Source: Dryocola sp032000125 (GTDB lineage Bacteria > Pseudomonadota > Gammaproteobacteria > Enterobacterales > Enterobacteriaceae). Taken from it: a stretch of DNA of 64,000 nucleotides. Positions 46,240 through 54,361 of this stretch are shown here, piece by piece. The first letter of the stretch is position 1, and each line of letters begins with the position of its first letter. The stretch covers positions 1 to 64,000 of the forward strand of contig DAMALH010000023.1 in the NCBI GenBank assembly GCA_032000125.1, given 5' to 3'. A model generated the notes under the pieces. It made no database searches. It was not told the origin of the DNA and worked only from the letters and a program-made list of their open reading frames with translations. Made by a program: the position numbers and the translations under genes.

Positions 46240-46786
46240 GCAAATCCTGCAGCAGGTTCATGACCTGCTGCACCTCAGCCTGGGTTAGCGAACCGTCTTT
46301 GGCGTACTGAATACGCCCGTTTTTATCCAGCACCACAATCGCCGAACCGCCGCCCTGCAACTGCCAGGCTTTTTTCGCCGCGCCGTTGCTGTCCACCACA
46401 AACTGTGACCACGGATACTGCTTCTTATTGCTTTCAATGCTGCTGCGCACAAACATACCTGTGCCGACGATAGCATCGTCAGTATTAACGATTGTCGTGG
46501 TCTGGTAGCGATCGTGCGGGAACTTCGCGGCCTTGATGGCTTCAATCAGCCCGGCATTTTTCTCTTTAGCGCTGGACCGTCCGGCAATGTGCTGTAGCAC
46601 CCGCACTTTTCCAGCGAGCTGCGAGCTATTCCAGTTTTTATAGCTAAACTTATCGTTATTAAGAATCAGCTCGCCCTTGTCGGCAATGCCCAGCGGAGCG
46701 ACACGTTGGTTTTTTTCAAAATTATGCGCTGAGGCCAGCAAAGGCAGCAGCAGAGCAGTAAGCGCAAGCGTAGCTCGCAGGGTCAT
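46229..46786 (-). CDS. ytfJ: Thioredoxin-like periplasmic protein YtfJ
   Basis: 185 aa with signal peptide (cleavage after LLASA) and a thioredoxin-like fold (VRVLQHIAGR, PWSQFVVDSNG, VVLDKNGRIQY) lacking a CXXC pair. In-family proteins are annotated as transcriptional regulators by an old error; actual function unknown. Convergent with cysQ and divergent from ytfK. Confidence 0.9.
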   Translation of the reverse strand: MTLRATLALTALLLPLLASAHNFEKNQRVAPLGIADKGELILNNDKFSYKNWNSSQLAGKVRVLQHIAGRSSAKEKNAGLIEAIKAAKFPHDRYQTTTIVNTDDAIVGTGMFVRSSIESNKKQYPWSQFVVDSNGAAKKAWQLQGGGSAIVVLDKNGRIQYAKDGSLTQAEVQQVMNLLQDLLSK

Positions 46787-47123
46787 GGTTGACTCCTTGT
46801 TTTATACAGATTATTTGCAGGTGATCGGACCACCTGGCCCCGACGTTTTAAGCATAAATGCGAAACGCGCATCTGTCCCGCAACTTGAATGCCAGTTTGC
46901 GGGCGAACGCACATATCCTCGTTTTTTGAAGGCTTAAACTAAATTTTAGTAACAATTGAAAAGAATATTCTGAGAAATTGTAATGAAACGGTAAATAAGC
47001 TTATGCAAACTAGGTGTCGGTTTGTATATGGACTATAGTTTTCGGGCACCAATTTTTTCGCCTCGTTTTGTCGGACCAAATGTGGAACCGCAGGGGCGTT
47101 AACACTGCAGGAGAGAAAAAAGA
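46787..47123. promoter_or_regulatory. ytfJ-ytfK divergent intergenic region
   Basis: 337 bp without a gene. It must hold the promoters of ytfJ and ytfK. TATAGT at about 47033 is a possible ytfK -10, and GGAGAG before 47124 a strong ribosome site. In E. coli ytfK belongs to the PhoB regulon; I see no convincing Pho box. Confidence 0.4.
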
Positions 47124-47330
47124 ATGAAAATTTTCCAACGTTACAACCCGCTTCAGGTGGCGAAGTACGTGAAAATCCTGTTCCGTGGACGGTTGTATAT
47201 CAAGGACGTTGGCGCTTTTGAATTTGATAAGGGCAAAATCCTTATCCCAAAAGTGAAAGATAAGCAGCATTTATCCGTTATGTCCGAAGTAAACCGCCAG
47301 GTTCTGCGTATGCAGGCGGAAATGGCGTAA
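47124..47330 (+). CDS. ytfK: SpoT-stimulating protein YtfK
   Basis: 68-aa protein nearly identical to E. coli YtfK (MKIFQRYNPLQVAKYVKILFRG reads as there). In E. coli it tips SpoT toward (p)ppGpp synthesis during phosphate and fatty-acid starvation. Confidence 0.95.
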   Translation: MKIFQRYNPLQVAKYVKILFRGRLYIKDVGAFEFDKGKILIPKVKDKQHLSVMSEVNRQVLRMQAEMA

Positions 47331-47350
47331 AGCCTTAAGCAATACGAAGT

Positions 47351-47378
47351 AAAAAAAACGGCACCTGAGGGTGCCGTT
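47351..47378 (-). terminator. Terminator of ytfL (minus strand)
   Basis: AACGGCACC-TGAG-GGTGCCGTT with eight A on the left side of the plus strand, a T-run when read leftward. It separates convergent ytfK and ytfL. Confidence 0.9.
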
Positions 47379-47407
47379 GATGTTTGTGCCGTTTGCGGAC
47401 GCCTGCT

Positions 47408-48745
47408 TTAAGCCACGCTCTGCTCTTGTGCATCCGGAAGCTTCGGTGCCAGCGGGTTGGGCTTATTGTCGATACGCGTTACCAGCAGCTGATCGATACG
47501 GTAGTTATCGATATCCACCACCTCGAACTTATAGCCGGAGAACTTCACCGAGTCGGTGCGTTTCGGGATTTTGCGCAGCATAAACATCATAAAGCCGCCG
47601 ATGGTTTCGTAGTTGCCGGACTGCGGGAACTCGTCGATATCCAGCACGCGCATCACGTCGTCAATCGGCGTGCCGCCTTCAACCAGCCAGGAATTCTCGT
47701 CGCGCGCAACGATTTGCTCTTCCATACCCTGGCCCACCAGATCGCCCATCAGCGTAGTCATCACGTCGTTTAGCGTGATGATGCCGACCACCAGCGCGTA
47801 TTCGTTCATGATTACCGCAAAGTCTTCTCCCGCCGTTTTGAAGCTTTCCAGCGCTTCGGAAAGCGTCAGCGTATCCGGAACAATCAGCGTATTGCGCAGA
47901 TGCACGCCGCTGTTCAGCGCCATGCTCTGGTTGCCCAGCACGCGGTTGAGCAGCTCTTTAGAATCCACATAGCCGACGATATGATCGATATCACCGTTAC
48001 ACACCAGGAACTTGGAGTGCGGGTGCTCGGCGATTTTATTCTTCAGGCTTTGCTCATCTTCATGCAGATCGAACCAGATAATGTTCTCACGCGAGGTCAT
48101 GGACGACGGCACGGTACGGGATTCCAGCTCAAACACGTTTTCAATCAGCTCATGCTCTTGCTTGCGCAATACGCCTGCCAGCGCGCCGGCTTCAAATACC
48201 GCGTAAACATCGTCGGAGGTGATATCGTCGTTACGGACCATCGGCAGTTTGAAGATGCGGAAAATGACGTTTGCCAGGCCGTTGAAGAACCACACCAGCG
48301 GGCGGAAGATAAACAGACAGAAGCGCATCGGGTTGATGATTCGCAAAGCAACAGATTCAGGCGAAATCATACCGATGCGCTTCGGGGTAAGGTCGGCAAA
48401 AAGGATAAACAGGCTGGTGACAAGGGTGAAGGAGATAATAAAGCTAAGCTGGTCGGCCAGCTCCCGGGAGAGAAAACGCTCCAGAAGCACTTGAAACGCC
48501 GGAGAGAACGCCGCGTCACCGACGATACCGCCCAGAATCGCAACGGCGTTCAGGCCAATCTGCACCACGGTAAAGAACATGCCGGGGCTTTCCTGCATCT
48601 TTAACACGCGTTGCGCGTTAACGTTGCCCTCATCAGCCAGCAGCTTAAGCTTGATTTTGCGCGAAGCGGCCAGCGAGATCTCGGAAATAGAGAAGAACGC
48701 GCTGACGGTGATAAGAAGAAGTATCACTAAAATACTGTTTAACAT
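47408..48745 (-). CDS. ytfL: CNNM/CorC-type membrane protein YtfL (polyamine exporter PaeA)
   Basis: 445 aa: DUF21/CNNM membrane domain with about four helices, two CBS domains (around EDFAVIMNEYALVVGIITLNDVMTTLMG) and a C-terminal CorC_HlyC domain. The Salmonella homologue PaeA exports cadaverine and putrescine. The first four codons (MLNS) and the 117 bp upstream lie inside the left direct repeat of the integrated element, so the present start and leader were regenerated by insertion. Confidence 0.93.
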   Translation of the reverse strand: MLNSILVILLLITVSAFFSISEISLAASRKIKLKLLADEGNVNAQRVLKMQESPGMFFTVVQIGLNAVAILGGIVGDAAFSPAFQVLLERFLSRELADQLSFIISFTLVTSLFILFADLTPKRIGMISPESVALRIINPMRFCLFIFRPLVWFFNGLANVIFRIFKLPMVRNDDITSDDVYAVFEAGALAGVLRKQEHELIENVFELESRTVPSSMTSRENIIWFDLHEDEQSLKNKIAEHPHSKFLVCNGDIDHIVGYVDSKELLNRVLGNQSMALNSGVHLRNTLIVPDTLTLSEALESFKTAGEDFAVIMNEYALVVGIITLNDVMTTLMGDLVGQGMEEQIVARDENSWLVEGGTPIDDVMRVLDIDEFPQSGNYETIGGFMMFMLRKIPKRTDSVKFSGYKFEVVDIDNYRIDQLLVTRIDNKPNPLAPKLPDAQEQSVA

Positions 48746-48862
48746 AATTTATCCAGCCCTAAGCCGGATCCTCGGAAGGGAAAGTTGAAAATCTACGGGG
48801 CCATACATAAAAAAACGGGCAGCTCAGGTGAGCGAGCCTGCAATTTCAACGCGTAGTATAGC
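48736..48862. repeat. attL-type 127-bp direct repeat in the ytfL 5' end
   Basis: Identical to the assembled parts of 60977-61186. It starts at CTGTTTAACAT, which contains the ytfL start codon on the minus strand, and ends at GTAGTATAGC. It includes a minus-strand terminator-like hairpin and a TATACT hexamer. Together with the integrase gene just inside it, this marks site-specific integration. Confidence 0.92.
48809..48860 (-). promoter_or_regulatory. ytfL promoter/leader hairpin within the att repeat
   Basis: Read leftward on the minus strand: TATACT (48860-48855) resembles a -10 box; about 14 bp on comes the hairpin GCAGGCTC...GAGCTGC (48841-48817) and a seven-T run (48815-48809), 64 bp before the ytfL ATG. 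At the native right copy this may be the msrA-side terminator; if TATACT is used, it would act as an attenuator in the ytfL leader. A -35-like CTGGCA occurs at the same distance in both flanks, though the 19-bp spacer is long. Confidence 0.5.
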
Positions 48863-48967
48863 GTAAAGACGTGTAAATCTGCCAGAGGTCACGTTTTGAC
48901 GCTTAAGTACCGAGAAGTGTTGTGCTTGGGAATTGATGGGAACCATTCTCATTTAAAGAGGGTTTTC

Positions 48968-50167
48968 ATGCAATCTTTACCAGATCTTTATCCAATCTTT
49001 ATACAGCAAAGTGTGTGTTTTTTAGACAGGACTGCTTCTTCTGAACGCTCTTTTATGTGGCAGCGTCGATTAGCTGGGAAACTTCTACGGGTCAGCCTAC
49101 GGACTCAGGACAAAACTGTGGCTCAGTATCGTGCCGTAAAGCTCACAGAAGCCTTCATAAGGCTCTCTCAGCTAATGGGGGATACAAACCCACGATTGAT
49201 TCGTGAAACTCTTCTTAAGGCCAGAGATAAGCAAATAGAGGATGAGTTTTTATCCGCCGTTACAGCATGTCATGTTTCGTGTTACCCAGTAATGCAAGAA
49301 AATAACTTTGCACCGCAATTATCTTCTGTACTTAAAGAGTGGCTTGAGGAGATGAGTTCTGATTGGGCGAAGAGTACCAAAGTACTTAATGAGAGAACGG
49401 TAAATGGTTTCCTGGAATGGTGTGGGGATATCCCAGTAGATTCAGTTACGAAAAAGACGGTGAGCACTTATAAAAAGTTTCTTGATGAGTCGGGTAAGTC
49501 ACCACGATCCAGACATGATGCCATCATTAAGGTTTCTGCTATGTTCAATTTCGCTATGAAGCAACGTGATTACATCGCGAAGAATCCTTTTTTGGGGATG
49601 AACTATAAGAATGTTGAAAATGTGTGTATTAAAACGGGGGTTTCATTAAGTGAGCATCAAAAAATAACTGCTTCTGAGCATGTTGCCAACACCAGATCCT
49701 TGTGGTGGTTACTAAACCTACTGTTTTACACAGGAGTACGTATAGGTGAGGCGATCCAAATCACTTTAAATGATTATATTGAGAAAGAAGACCAAGGAAA
49801 GCTCATCAAATGTATCAGCATTAATGATGCTGGAACTAAAACCGTTAAGAACAATGAATCAATTCGCGATATACCTTTAAGTGATAGCCTTCTAAAGGCT
49901 GGTATGTGGGAAGAGAAACCAATATATCATTGGGTTAATAATTCATCTGCAAGCAATGCCATAAGCAAGGCTTTCAAAAAAGCAGGCATGAAGCATACAG
50001 CACATGACTATAGATATGGTTTGTCAGACCGATTGAGAGATCTTCAAGAAGTACCAGATCATATAAGATTCTCGATACTTGGACATGCTCATAGAACAAT
50101 GACGGATAGAACATACAGGAGTAAACAACCACTTCTGCAAATGAAACAAGTGATTGATCGTATCTGA
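48968..50167 (+). CDS. Tyrosine-type site-specific integrase
   Basis: 399 aa from the ATG at 48968 (GAGG upstream); an in-frame extension to 48896 is possible. N-terminal DUF6538/arm-binding-like region (SVCFLDRTASSERSFMWQRRLAGKLLRVSLRT), core-binding domain (about 110-215) and catalytic domain with Arg in FYTGVRIGEAIQ, the HxxR box HDYRYG, His in ILGHAHR and nucleophile Tyr in DRTYRSK. Located beside the left repeat, it should catalyse recombination between the repeats. Confidence 0.93.
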   Translation: MQSLPDLYPIFIQQSVCFLDRTASSERSFMWQRRLAGKLLRVSLRTQDKTVAQYRAVKLTEAFIRLSQLMGDTNPRLIRETLLKARDKQIEDEFLSAVTACHVSCYPVMQENNFAPQLSSVLKEWLEEMSSDWAKSTKVLNERTVNGFLEWCGDIPVDSVTKKTVSTYKKFLDESGKSPRSRHDAIIKVSAMFNFAMKQRDYIAKNPFLGMNYKNVENVCIKTGVSLSEHQKITASEHVANTRSLWWLLNLLFYTGVRIGEAIQITLNDYIEKEDQGKLIKCISINDAGTKTVKNNESIRDIPLSDSLLKAGMWEEKPIYHWVNNSSASNAISKAFKKAGMKHTAHDYRYGLSDRLRDLQEVPDHIRFSILGHAHRTMTDRTYRSKQPLLQMKQVIDRI

Positions 50168-50295
50168 ATTAAAAACAAACACATGGATGTGTTATAGTGA
50201 AGTACATTACTTTAAATTTTCTGTGAAATGCTTTCCCTTTATATCCTATACTAAAAGGAATGATGAATTTATAAAAATAATGTGAGGTTTAATAT

Positions 50296-50454
50296 ATGAG
50301 AATGAAAGAACATTATTATGATAAGGCACTATCTTATTTTAAGTTATTGGAAGAAGAGTATGAATGTATTATAAGGGAAGAGGAAAGGGTGTTTTCTAAA
50401 GACAGCAATAAGAGATTCTTAATAAAAACAAAAGTAAGCAACGCTAAAAAATAA
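50296..50454 (+). CDS. Small hypothetical ORF (52 aa)
   Basis: ATG at 50296 with GAGG 8 bp upstream. The peptide MRMKEHYYDKALSYFKLLEE... is helical and highly charged (acidic middle, basic tail). It follows the integrase gene by 128 bp and could be a small DNA-binding or excision factor, but no known family is recognised. Confidence 0.4.
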   Translation: MRMKEHYYDKALSYFKLLEEEYECIIREEERVFSKDSNKRFLIKTKVSNAKK

Positions 50455-50703
50455 TCCACATTCATTTTTATTTTATGTGTTTTTATATGTGCTGAATATT
50501 TTTGTCACTTTTTATTTTTATCCTTTGGTTATAATACTGAAATTTTCAAAATATTTTCAATGAGTAACCGATTCCTTAGTTTTTTTGTTGTGCGATAGAA
50601 ACAGGTGCGTTGTTATTATTTCATAATCTAAAGGCGGGTTACTTAGCAACACTTAGTAATACAGGCTATTAAATATAAATGTACTAAAAAACGCATATTT
50701 CAT

Positions 50704-51875
50704 TCCCTATAAATATCGGTAGATATTTATAGGGAGAGAAGAAAAAAATGAAATGAATTTAAATTATATCCTATACTATATGTATAGTTAAAAATCCTGT
50801 TGGTGTACCCGTTAGTCGTGGGGTAATGATAAGAGCGTCATTATCCTTGGTATAATAAATTAAAACCTGATCCTATCGACAAGTAGATGGCAGATGAGTT
50901 GTTCAACAGAACGCAGTGCAAATGAAACCCGTGCAAATTTCCCGAGCGTAAATTCCAGACAAAAAAGACGAAAACGCAGGAGTCACGGCAATGTGGCACT
51001 ATAAAGGAATCGGATAATACCCCGTAGATTCCCTTGATAGACATATAAGGCCAATCCTTACCAAATGGTATAAGGGAGTCTATTACTTCTAATAGATTCT
51101 GTGGCGAATTTATACAATATAGATCCGTCCAGAATTTGAGAAGTACTTAGACGCTTATAGGAGTTATTCATACAGCTTTTATAAGAAGAGTAGTGATGAG
51201 CTACGACCGTTGCAGAGAATGGCGATAGGAAGAAACAGGGCAACCCGCTTCCGTTTGAGTACAATATAGTTGTATTCAAAATTCGCTGTATGAAATGTTG
51301 ATGAGTATCAGCGTCAAGAAATACAAACTAATTGTATATCTTGAACTTCTTCCCCCTTAGTGGGGGATCGAAATGTATCCAAGAAATCCCGTCAAGGGGT
51401 AATGCTGTTAAAGCTAATCAGTATTTGAACAATGAATCATTAAAAGGAAAAAGCCCAACGAATTGATATTCGATTTAAACGAACGTAGTGAGATTCAATC
51501 GAATTAAATTCCTGGCTCGCTTGTAAAGCGGGACAGTCAAAATGTTGTATTCAATGAAAATAGTAGTTCAATCAGATATCGTAAGGATTCGGGATTGAAA
51601 TTTCTCTTTGTAAGTACATCTTGCTATGATCCCTTTATTAATCAATGCTTGCGTTTAATGCTGTTACAATAACTCAGGAAACATTATCACATAAAGATGA
51701 TACTTGTACTATTCCCTTTTTTATAAATGTGGCATAGGCATTTACAGGGCGTTTAAACAAAATTGTTGGAAGTACTCATAGATCTAAACGATTAGGTTAT
51801 GTAACATAGTGAGAATTTCCACCTTTCAATACCTTGGGTAGGTTTGTTAATGGTGATTGGTGGAAATACCAATTT
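50704..51875. ncRNA. Candidate large structured noncoding RNA
   Basis: About 1.2 kb with no credible reading frame but many perfect inverted repeats: 14-bp stem 50704-50735 (GGTA loop); 51046-51060 (TAAGG/CCTTA); 51076-51099 (10 bp, CTTC loop); 51254-51280 (TTTGAGTACAA, TATAG loop, 11 bp); 51314-51344 (TCAAGA and ATACAA double stem); 51352-51366 (CCCCC-TTAGT-GGGGG); 51468-51475 with 51497-51504 (ATTCGATT/AATCGAAT); 51512-51536 (CTG..CGCTT-GTA-AAGCG..CAG); long-range 51612-51622 with 51694-51705, followed by TTTTTT (51717-51722); 51815-51823 with 51859-51867. This density fits a large ornate RNA of the kind found in phages (GOLLD, ROOL) but class and strand are unproved; the T-run favours plus. 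Confidence 0.6.
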
Positions 51876-51877
51876 TG

Positions 51878-52489
51878 CTAATTAACTCTGTTAATAATCA
51901 TCACTACAGCACCAATGACATTGATACTTTTCATATCTTCAAAAGCGACCGTGATTGATGGGTAATTGCCATTATCACTAAGTAAGCGTACTCCATCCAT
52001 GAGCACCTGTACTCTCTTAAACAAATAAATCCCGCTCTGTTTTAATACAACAAGTTTGTTATCAGTTAAATCTGTATCGTTTGTATCGATCAGTAGCACT
52101 GCACCCGTAAGAAAAGTTGGGGTCATTACATCGGTACTGACCTTGATTGCACGCAGAGTGCGTAAATCTTTCATCTCAAGTAGTTGAGCATCAAGTTTCA
52201 ACATTTCATCGGCATGATCAATAAAAGGTACACATATGACATCTGAATCAGTGCTGCCCATGCTCGATTGTTGGCCTGTAGCCAGCCACTCAATAGATAC
52301 ATTGCCTGCTTTTGCCAAGAGTACCAAGTTATCCAGTGTAGGGCTTGATGAACCGTGCATGTAGTTGTGAACAGTACTATAGCCAAGACCCGCACGTTTT
52401 GAGAACTCTCTACCCGTTGTCCCAAGTGCTGCTATGACGTGCTTTAAGCGTTCACTGAACTCTTTAGTACTCTGCTTTTTATTGATCAT
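51878..52489 (-). CDS. CI-like repressor, XRE HTH plus S24 fold
   Basis: 203 aa from MINKKQST at 52489. N-terminal XRE helix-turn-helix (GREFSKRAGLGYSTVHNYMHGSSSPTLDNLVLLAKA, about 25-60) and C-terminal LexA/S24-like domain (about 115-203). Where S24 peptidases have GDSMEPT, this protein reads STDVMTPT, so the catalytic Ser is replaced by Val, while the Lys of the dyad seems kept in YLFKRVQ. It would then not self-cleave in response to RecA. Divergent from the Ner-like gene over a palindrome-rich operator. Confidence 0.85.
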   Translation of the reverse strand: MINKKQSTKEFSERLKHVIAALGTTGREFSKRAGLGYSTVHNYMHGSSSPTLDNLVLLAKAGNVSIEWLATGQQSSMGSTDSDVICVPFIDHADEMLKLDAQLLEMKDLRTLRAIKVSTDVMTPTFLTGAVLLIDTNDTDLTDNKLVVLKQSGIYLFKRVQVLMDGVRLLSDNGNYPSITVAFEDMKSINVIGAVVMIINRVN

Positions 52490-52509
52490 TCTATCGCCAT
52501 TCAACTTAA

Positions 52510-52570
52510 GGAATTGTATTCCTAATTCGATTTGACTTGTTCATTTTATTGATCAATCATGTTCATGATT
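52510..52570. promoter_or_regulatory. Operator region between repressor and ner-like gene
   Basis: Three palindromes in 61 bp: GGAAT-TGT-ATTCC (52510-52522), ATTGATCAAT (52548-52557) and AATCATG-TT-CATGATT (52555-52570, overlapping the second). They lie between the divergent repressor and Ner-like genes and are likely operators for one or both. Confidence 0.65.
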
Positions 52571-52588
52571 AAGTAATGAGTGATCATA

Positions 52589-52852
52589 ATGAAGAATCAT
52601 AAACAAGAAGGATCTCAAAAAAAGGAATCAAATGCCAGTACTCGAAACTGGCATAGAGCCGATGTATTGGCTGCTATACGCAAAAAGGGTAGTACGCTGG
52701 CTAAGCTGTCCCGAGATAACGGCCTGCATGAACGAACGCTATACAACGCTCTTGAGAGGCATTGGCCCAAAGGTGAGCAGATCATTGCCGATTATATCGG
52801 CGTGAATCGAGAAGAAATCTGGCCTGAACGTTACAATAACAATGAGGAATAA
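52589..52852 (+). CDS. Ner/Nlp-family DNA-binding regulator
   Basis: 87 aa from ATG at 52589. The family pattern NWHRADVLAAIRKKGSTLAKLSRDNGLHERTLYNALERHWPKGEQIIADYIGVNREEIWPERY... is complete and resembles Mu Ner and enteric SfsB/Nlp. Acts as the early (Cro-like) regulator opposing the repressor. Followed 3 bp later by the zinc-ribbon gene. Confidence 0.9.
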   Translation: MKNHKQEGSQKKESNASTRNWHRADVLAAIRKKGSTLAKLSRDNGLHERTLYNALERHWPKGEQIIADYIGVNREEIWPERYNNNEE

Positions 52853-52855
52853 ATT

Positions 52856-53023
52856 GTGGCTTACGCAACATATACAGTGAATTGCCCACATTGTGGAAGT
52901 ACTACGACCGTAAACACTGGAATTAGAAGTAGCGGTACAGGAGTCGGTTCTTGCGGAGCATGTAGAAAGCTTGTCAGAGTTGAAGTTGACTCCCAAGGAA
53001 ATATTAAGCGAGTATTAAAATAA
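52856..53023 (+). CDS. Zinc-ribbon small protein (55 aa, GTG start)
   Basis: GTG start at 52856 with GAGGA upstream gives MAYATYTVNCPHCGSTTTV... with two zinc knuckles, CPHC and CGAC, spaced as in a rubredoxin-like zinc ribbon. Ends 15 bp before the membrane-protein gene, so belongs to the early operon. Function unknown; possibly a nucleic-acid- or protein-binding adaptor. Confidence 0.7.
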   Translation: MAYATYTVNCPHCGSTTTVNTGIRSSGTGVGSCGACRKLVRVEVDSQGNIKRVLK

Positions 53024-53038
53024 CAAGGAACAATAAAA

Positions 53039-53899
53039 ATGAAGAAAGCACAGTTTTTTGTTTATATGGGATTTGGATTAATCATGGCATTCATGGTTTA
53101 TGATTATTTCGGTACATTCAGTGAACCGGGAATGTCATTTACTGCTGTGTTGCTTGCAATAATCACTTTAGCATTATGGATGATGGTTGCGATCATTTCA
53201 CTTTGGTGGTCAGTTATAGCCATTCCATCTATTCAAGAAAAACATCTCGTATTAATTCAGAGGTTGCCAAAGTTTTTCAATAATTACCTTCTGCCTGTTA
53301 TCATTATTCTTTTATTGCTAATTGCTGGACAAGCAAATATGTACATGATGAATGTACAAGGCAATAATCTGGGCTTTAAGGTTGAAGATCAATTCTCTAA
53401 AGCGAAAAGTACAGGGATCTTTAACAGAGAAAAGTGGATTGACTTTAAGGCTAAACAAGATGAATCAAAAAAATTAGCCGATGAACAATCTGCTGCTGCT
53501 GAATTAGAGGCAAAGAACAAAGATTATATCGAGAGCAAAATTAACAGCCTCGATAGGAGTAGTGGTAAGTACTTAGTAGCTGAAAATATCTACAAGCAAC
53601 ATGGCGTTTGGGTTGATGATTATATTGCTGTTCAAAAGAAATCATGCTCACGTGAATTCAATCGACTGTTAGCTGCTAATGCAGCATCTGAGCAAGCCAT
53701 TGAGTACTGGAATCAAACGTCAGATGCCTTAACCCGAGCAGGTACTTCGCCATCTGCTGGGGGGAGAAGTCCTACAACCGATCCTGATATCCAGAGAACA
53801 AGCAACGATATTAGATTTGCCCGTTCTCAATTAGAAAATTGTGGTATATCTCATCTTAACGAGATAGAACACCGTGTTACAGTACAATCTGATAATTGA
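53039..53899 (+). CDS. Hypothetical three-helix membrane protein
   Basis: 286 aa. Predicted helices at about 6-24, 34-60 and 83-104, then a hydrophilic domain (105-286) with a Lys/Glu/Ala coiled-coil stretch (ESKKLADEQSAAAELEAKN) and two late cysteines. No known domain recognised. Sits 15 bp before the LprI-like gene and likely acts with it in the envelope; superinfection exclusion is one guess. Confidence 0.7.
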   Translation: MKKAQFFVYMGFGLIMAFMVYDYFGTFSEPGMSFTAVLLAIITLALWMMVAIISLWWSVIAIPSIQEKHLVLIQRLPKFFNNYLLPVIIILLLLIAGQANMYMMNVQGNNLGFKVEDQFSKAKSTGIFNREKWIDFKAKQDESKKLADEQSAAAELEAKNKDYIESKINSLDRSSGKYLVAENIYKQHGVWVDDYIAVQKKSCSREFNRLLAANAASEQAIEYWNQTSDALTRAGTSPSAGGRSPTTDPDIQRTSNDIRFARSQLENCGISHLNEIEHRVTVQSDN

Positions 53900-53914
53900 A
53901 ATGGATTCAGAATT

Positions 53915-54331
53915 ATGTACTTTAAATATATAGCTGTAGGTTTATCGTTATTATTGTCTGTGTCAGCCTCGGCTGATGAATTTAAGAAAAATATTGATAG
54001 TACATTACAAAAATGCAAGTTGGATGCTGTTAGCACTATTGACTCACAGAATTGCTATATTAAAGCTACTACAGCGTGGGATACTGAGCTTGGGAATCAG
54101 TACAAACTTCTAATGAAAGATCAGCCTGAAAATGTGCGTACTACCCTAAGAGATTCACAAAGGCAATGGATAAAATACAGAGATTCGTATAATAAAGGAA
54201 TTGAGGCTTTTTATCAAAAAGAAGAGGGTACTATCTGGAGTTTAATTGCGGCTGAAAGCAAAATGAATATCATCCGCGATAAAACATTAGATCTTTATCG
54301 ACTAAGGAATAGTACAAATCTTGGTGGTTGA
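53915..54331 (+). CDS. LprI/DUF1311-family secreted protein
   Basis: 138 aa with a Sec signal peptide (residues 1-20, ASA cleavage) and a lysozyme-inhibitor LprI-like domain: four-helix type with two cysteines (KCKLDAV, QNCYIK), WDTELGNQYKLLM and the hallmark LRDSQRQWIKYRD. Family proteins are periplasmic; some bind lysozyme. Operon terminator follows at 54336. Confidence 0.85.
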   Translation: MYFKYIAVGLSLLLSVSASADEFKKNIDSTLQKCKLDAVSTIDSQNCYIKATTAWDTELGNQYKLLMKDQPENVRTTLRDSQRQWIKYRDSYNKGIEAFYQKEEGTIWSLIAAESKMNIIRDKTLDLYRLRNSTNLGG

Positions 54332-54335
54332 TGTT

Positions 54336-54361
54336 AAAAGGTAGCGTAGGCTACCTTTTTT
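54336..54361. terminator. Terminator of the early operon
   Basis: AAAAGGTAGC-GTAG-GCTACCTTTT plus further T: a 10-bp perfect stem directly after the LprI-like gene. It also ends the small minus-strand gene that stops at 54360, hence probably bidirectional. Confidence 0.9.

Noticed and set aside
48736..48862. att site in a tRNA gene
   Set aside because: The repeat covers the ytfL 5' end and leader; no tRNA cloverleaf can be read in it.
50841..51279. Two minus-strand frames of 67 and 73 codons in the noncoding region
   Set aside because: No ribosome sites, low-complexity composition, and they cross several perfect hairpins; best explained as chance frames in a structured RNA region.
50704..51875. 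Retron or diversity-generating-retroelement RNA
   Set aside because: No reverse transcriptase gene is present anywhere in the element, and no template/variable repeat pair was seen.
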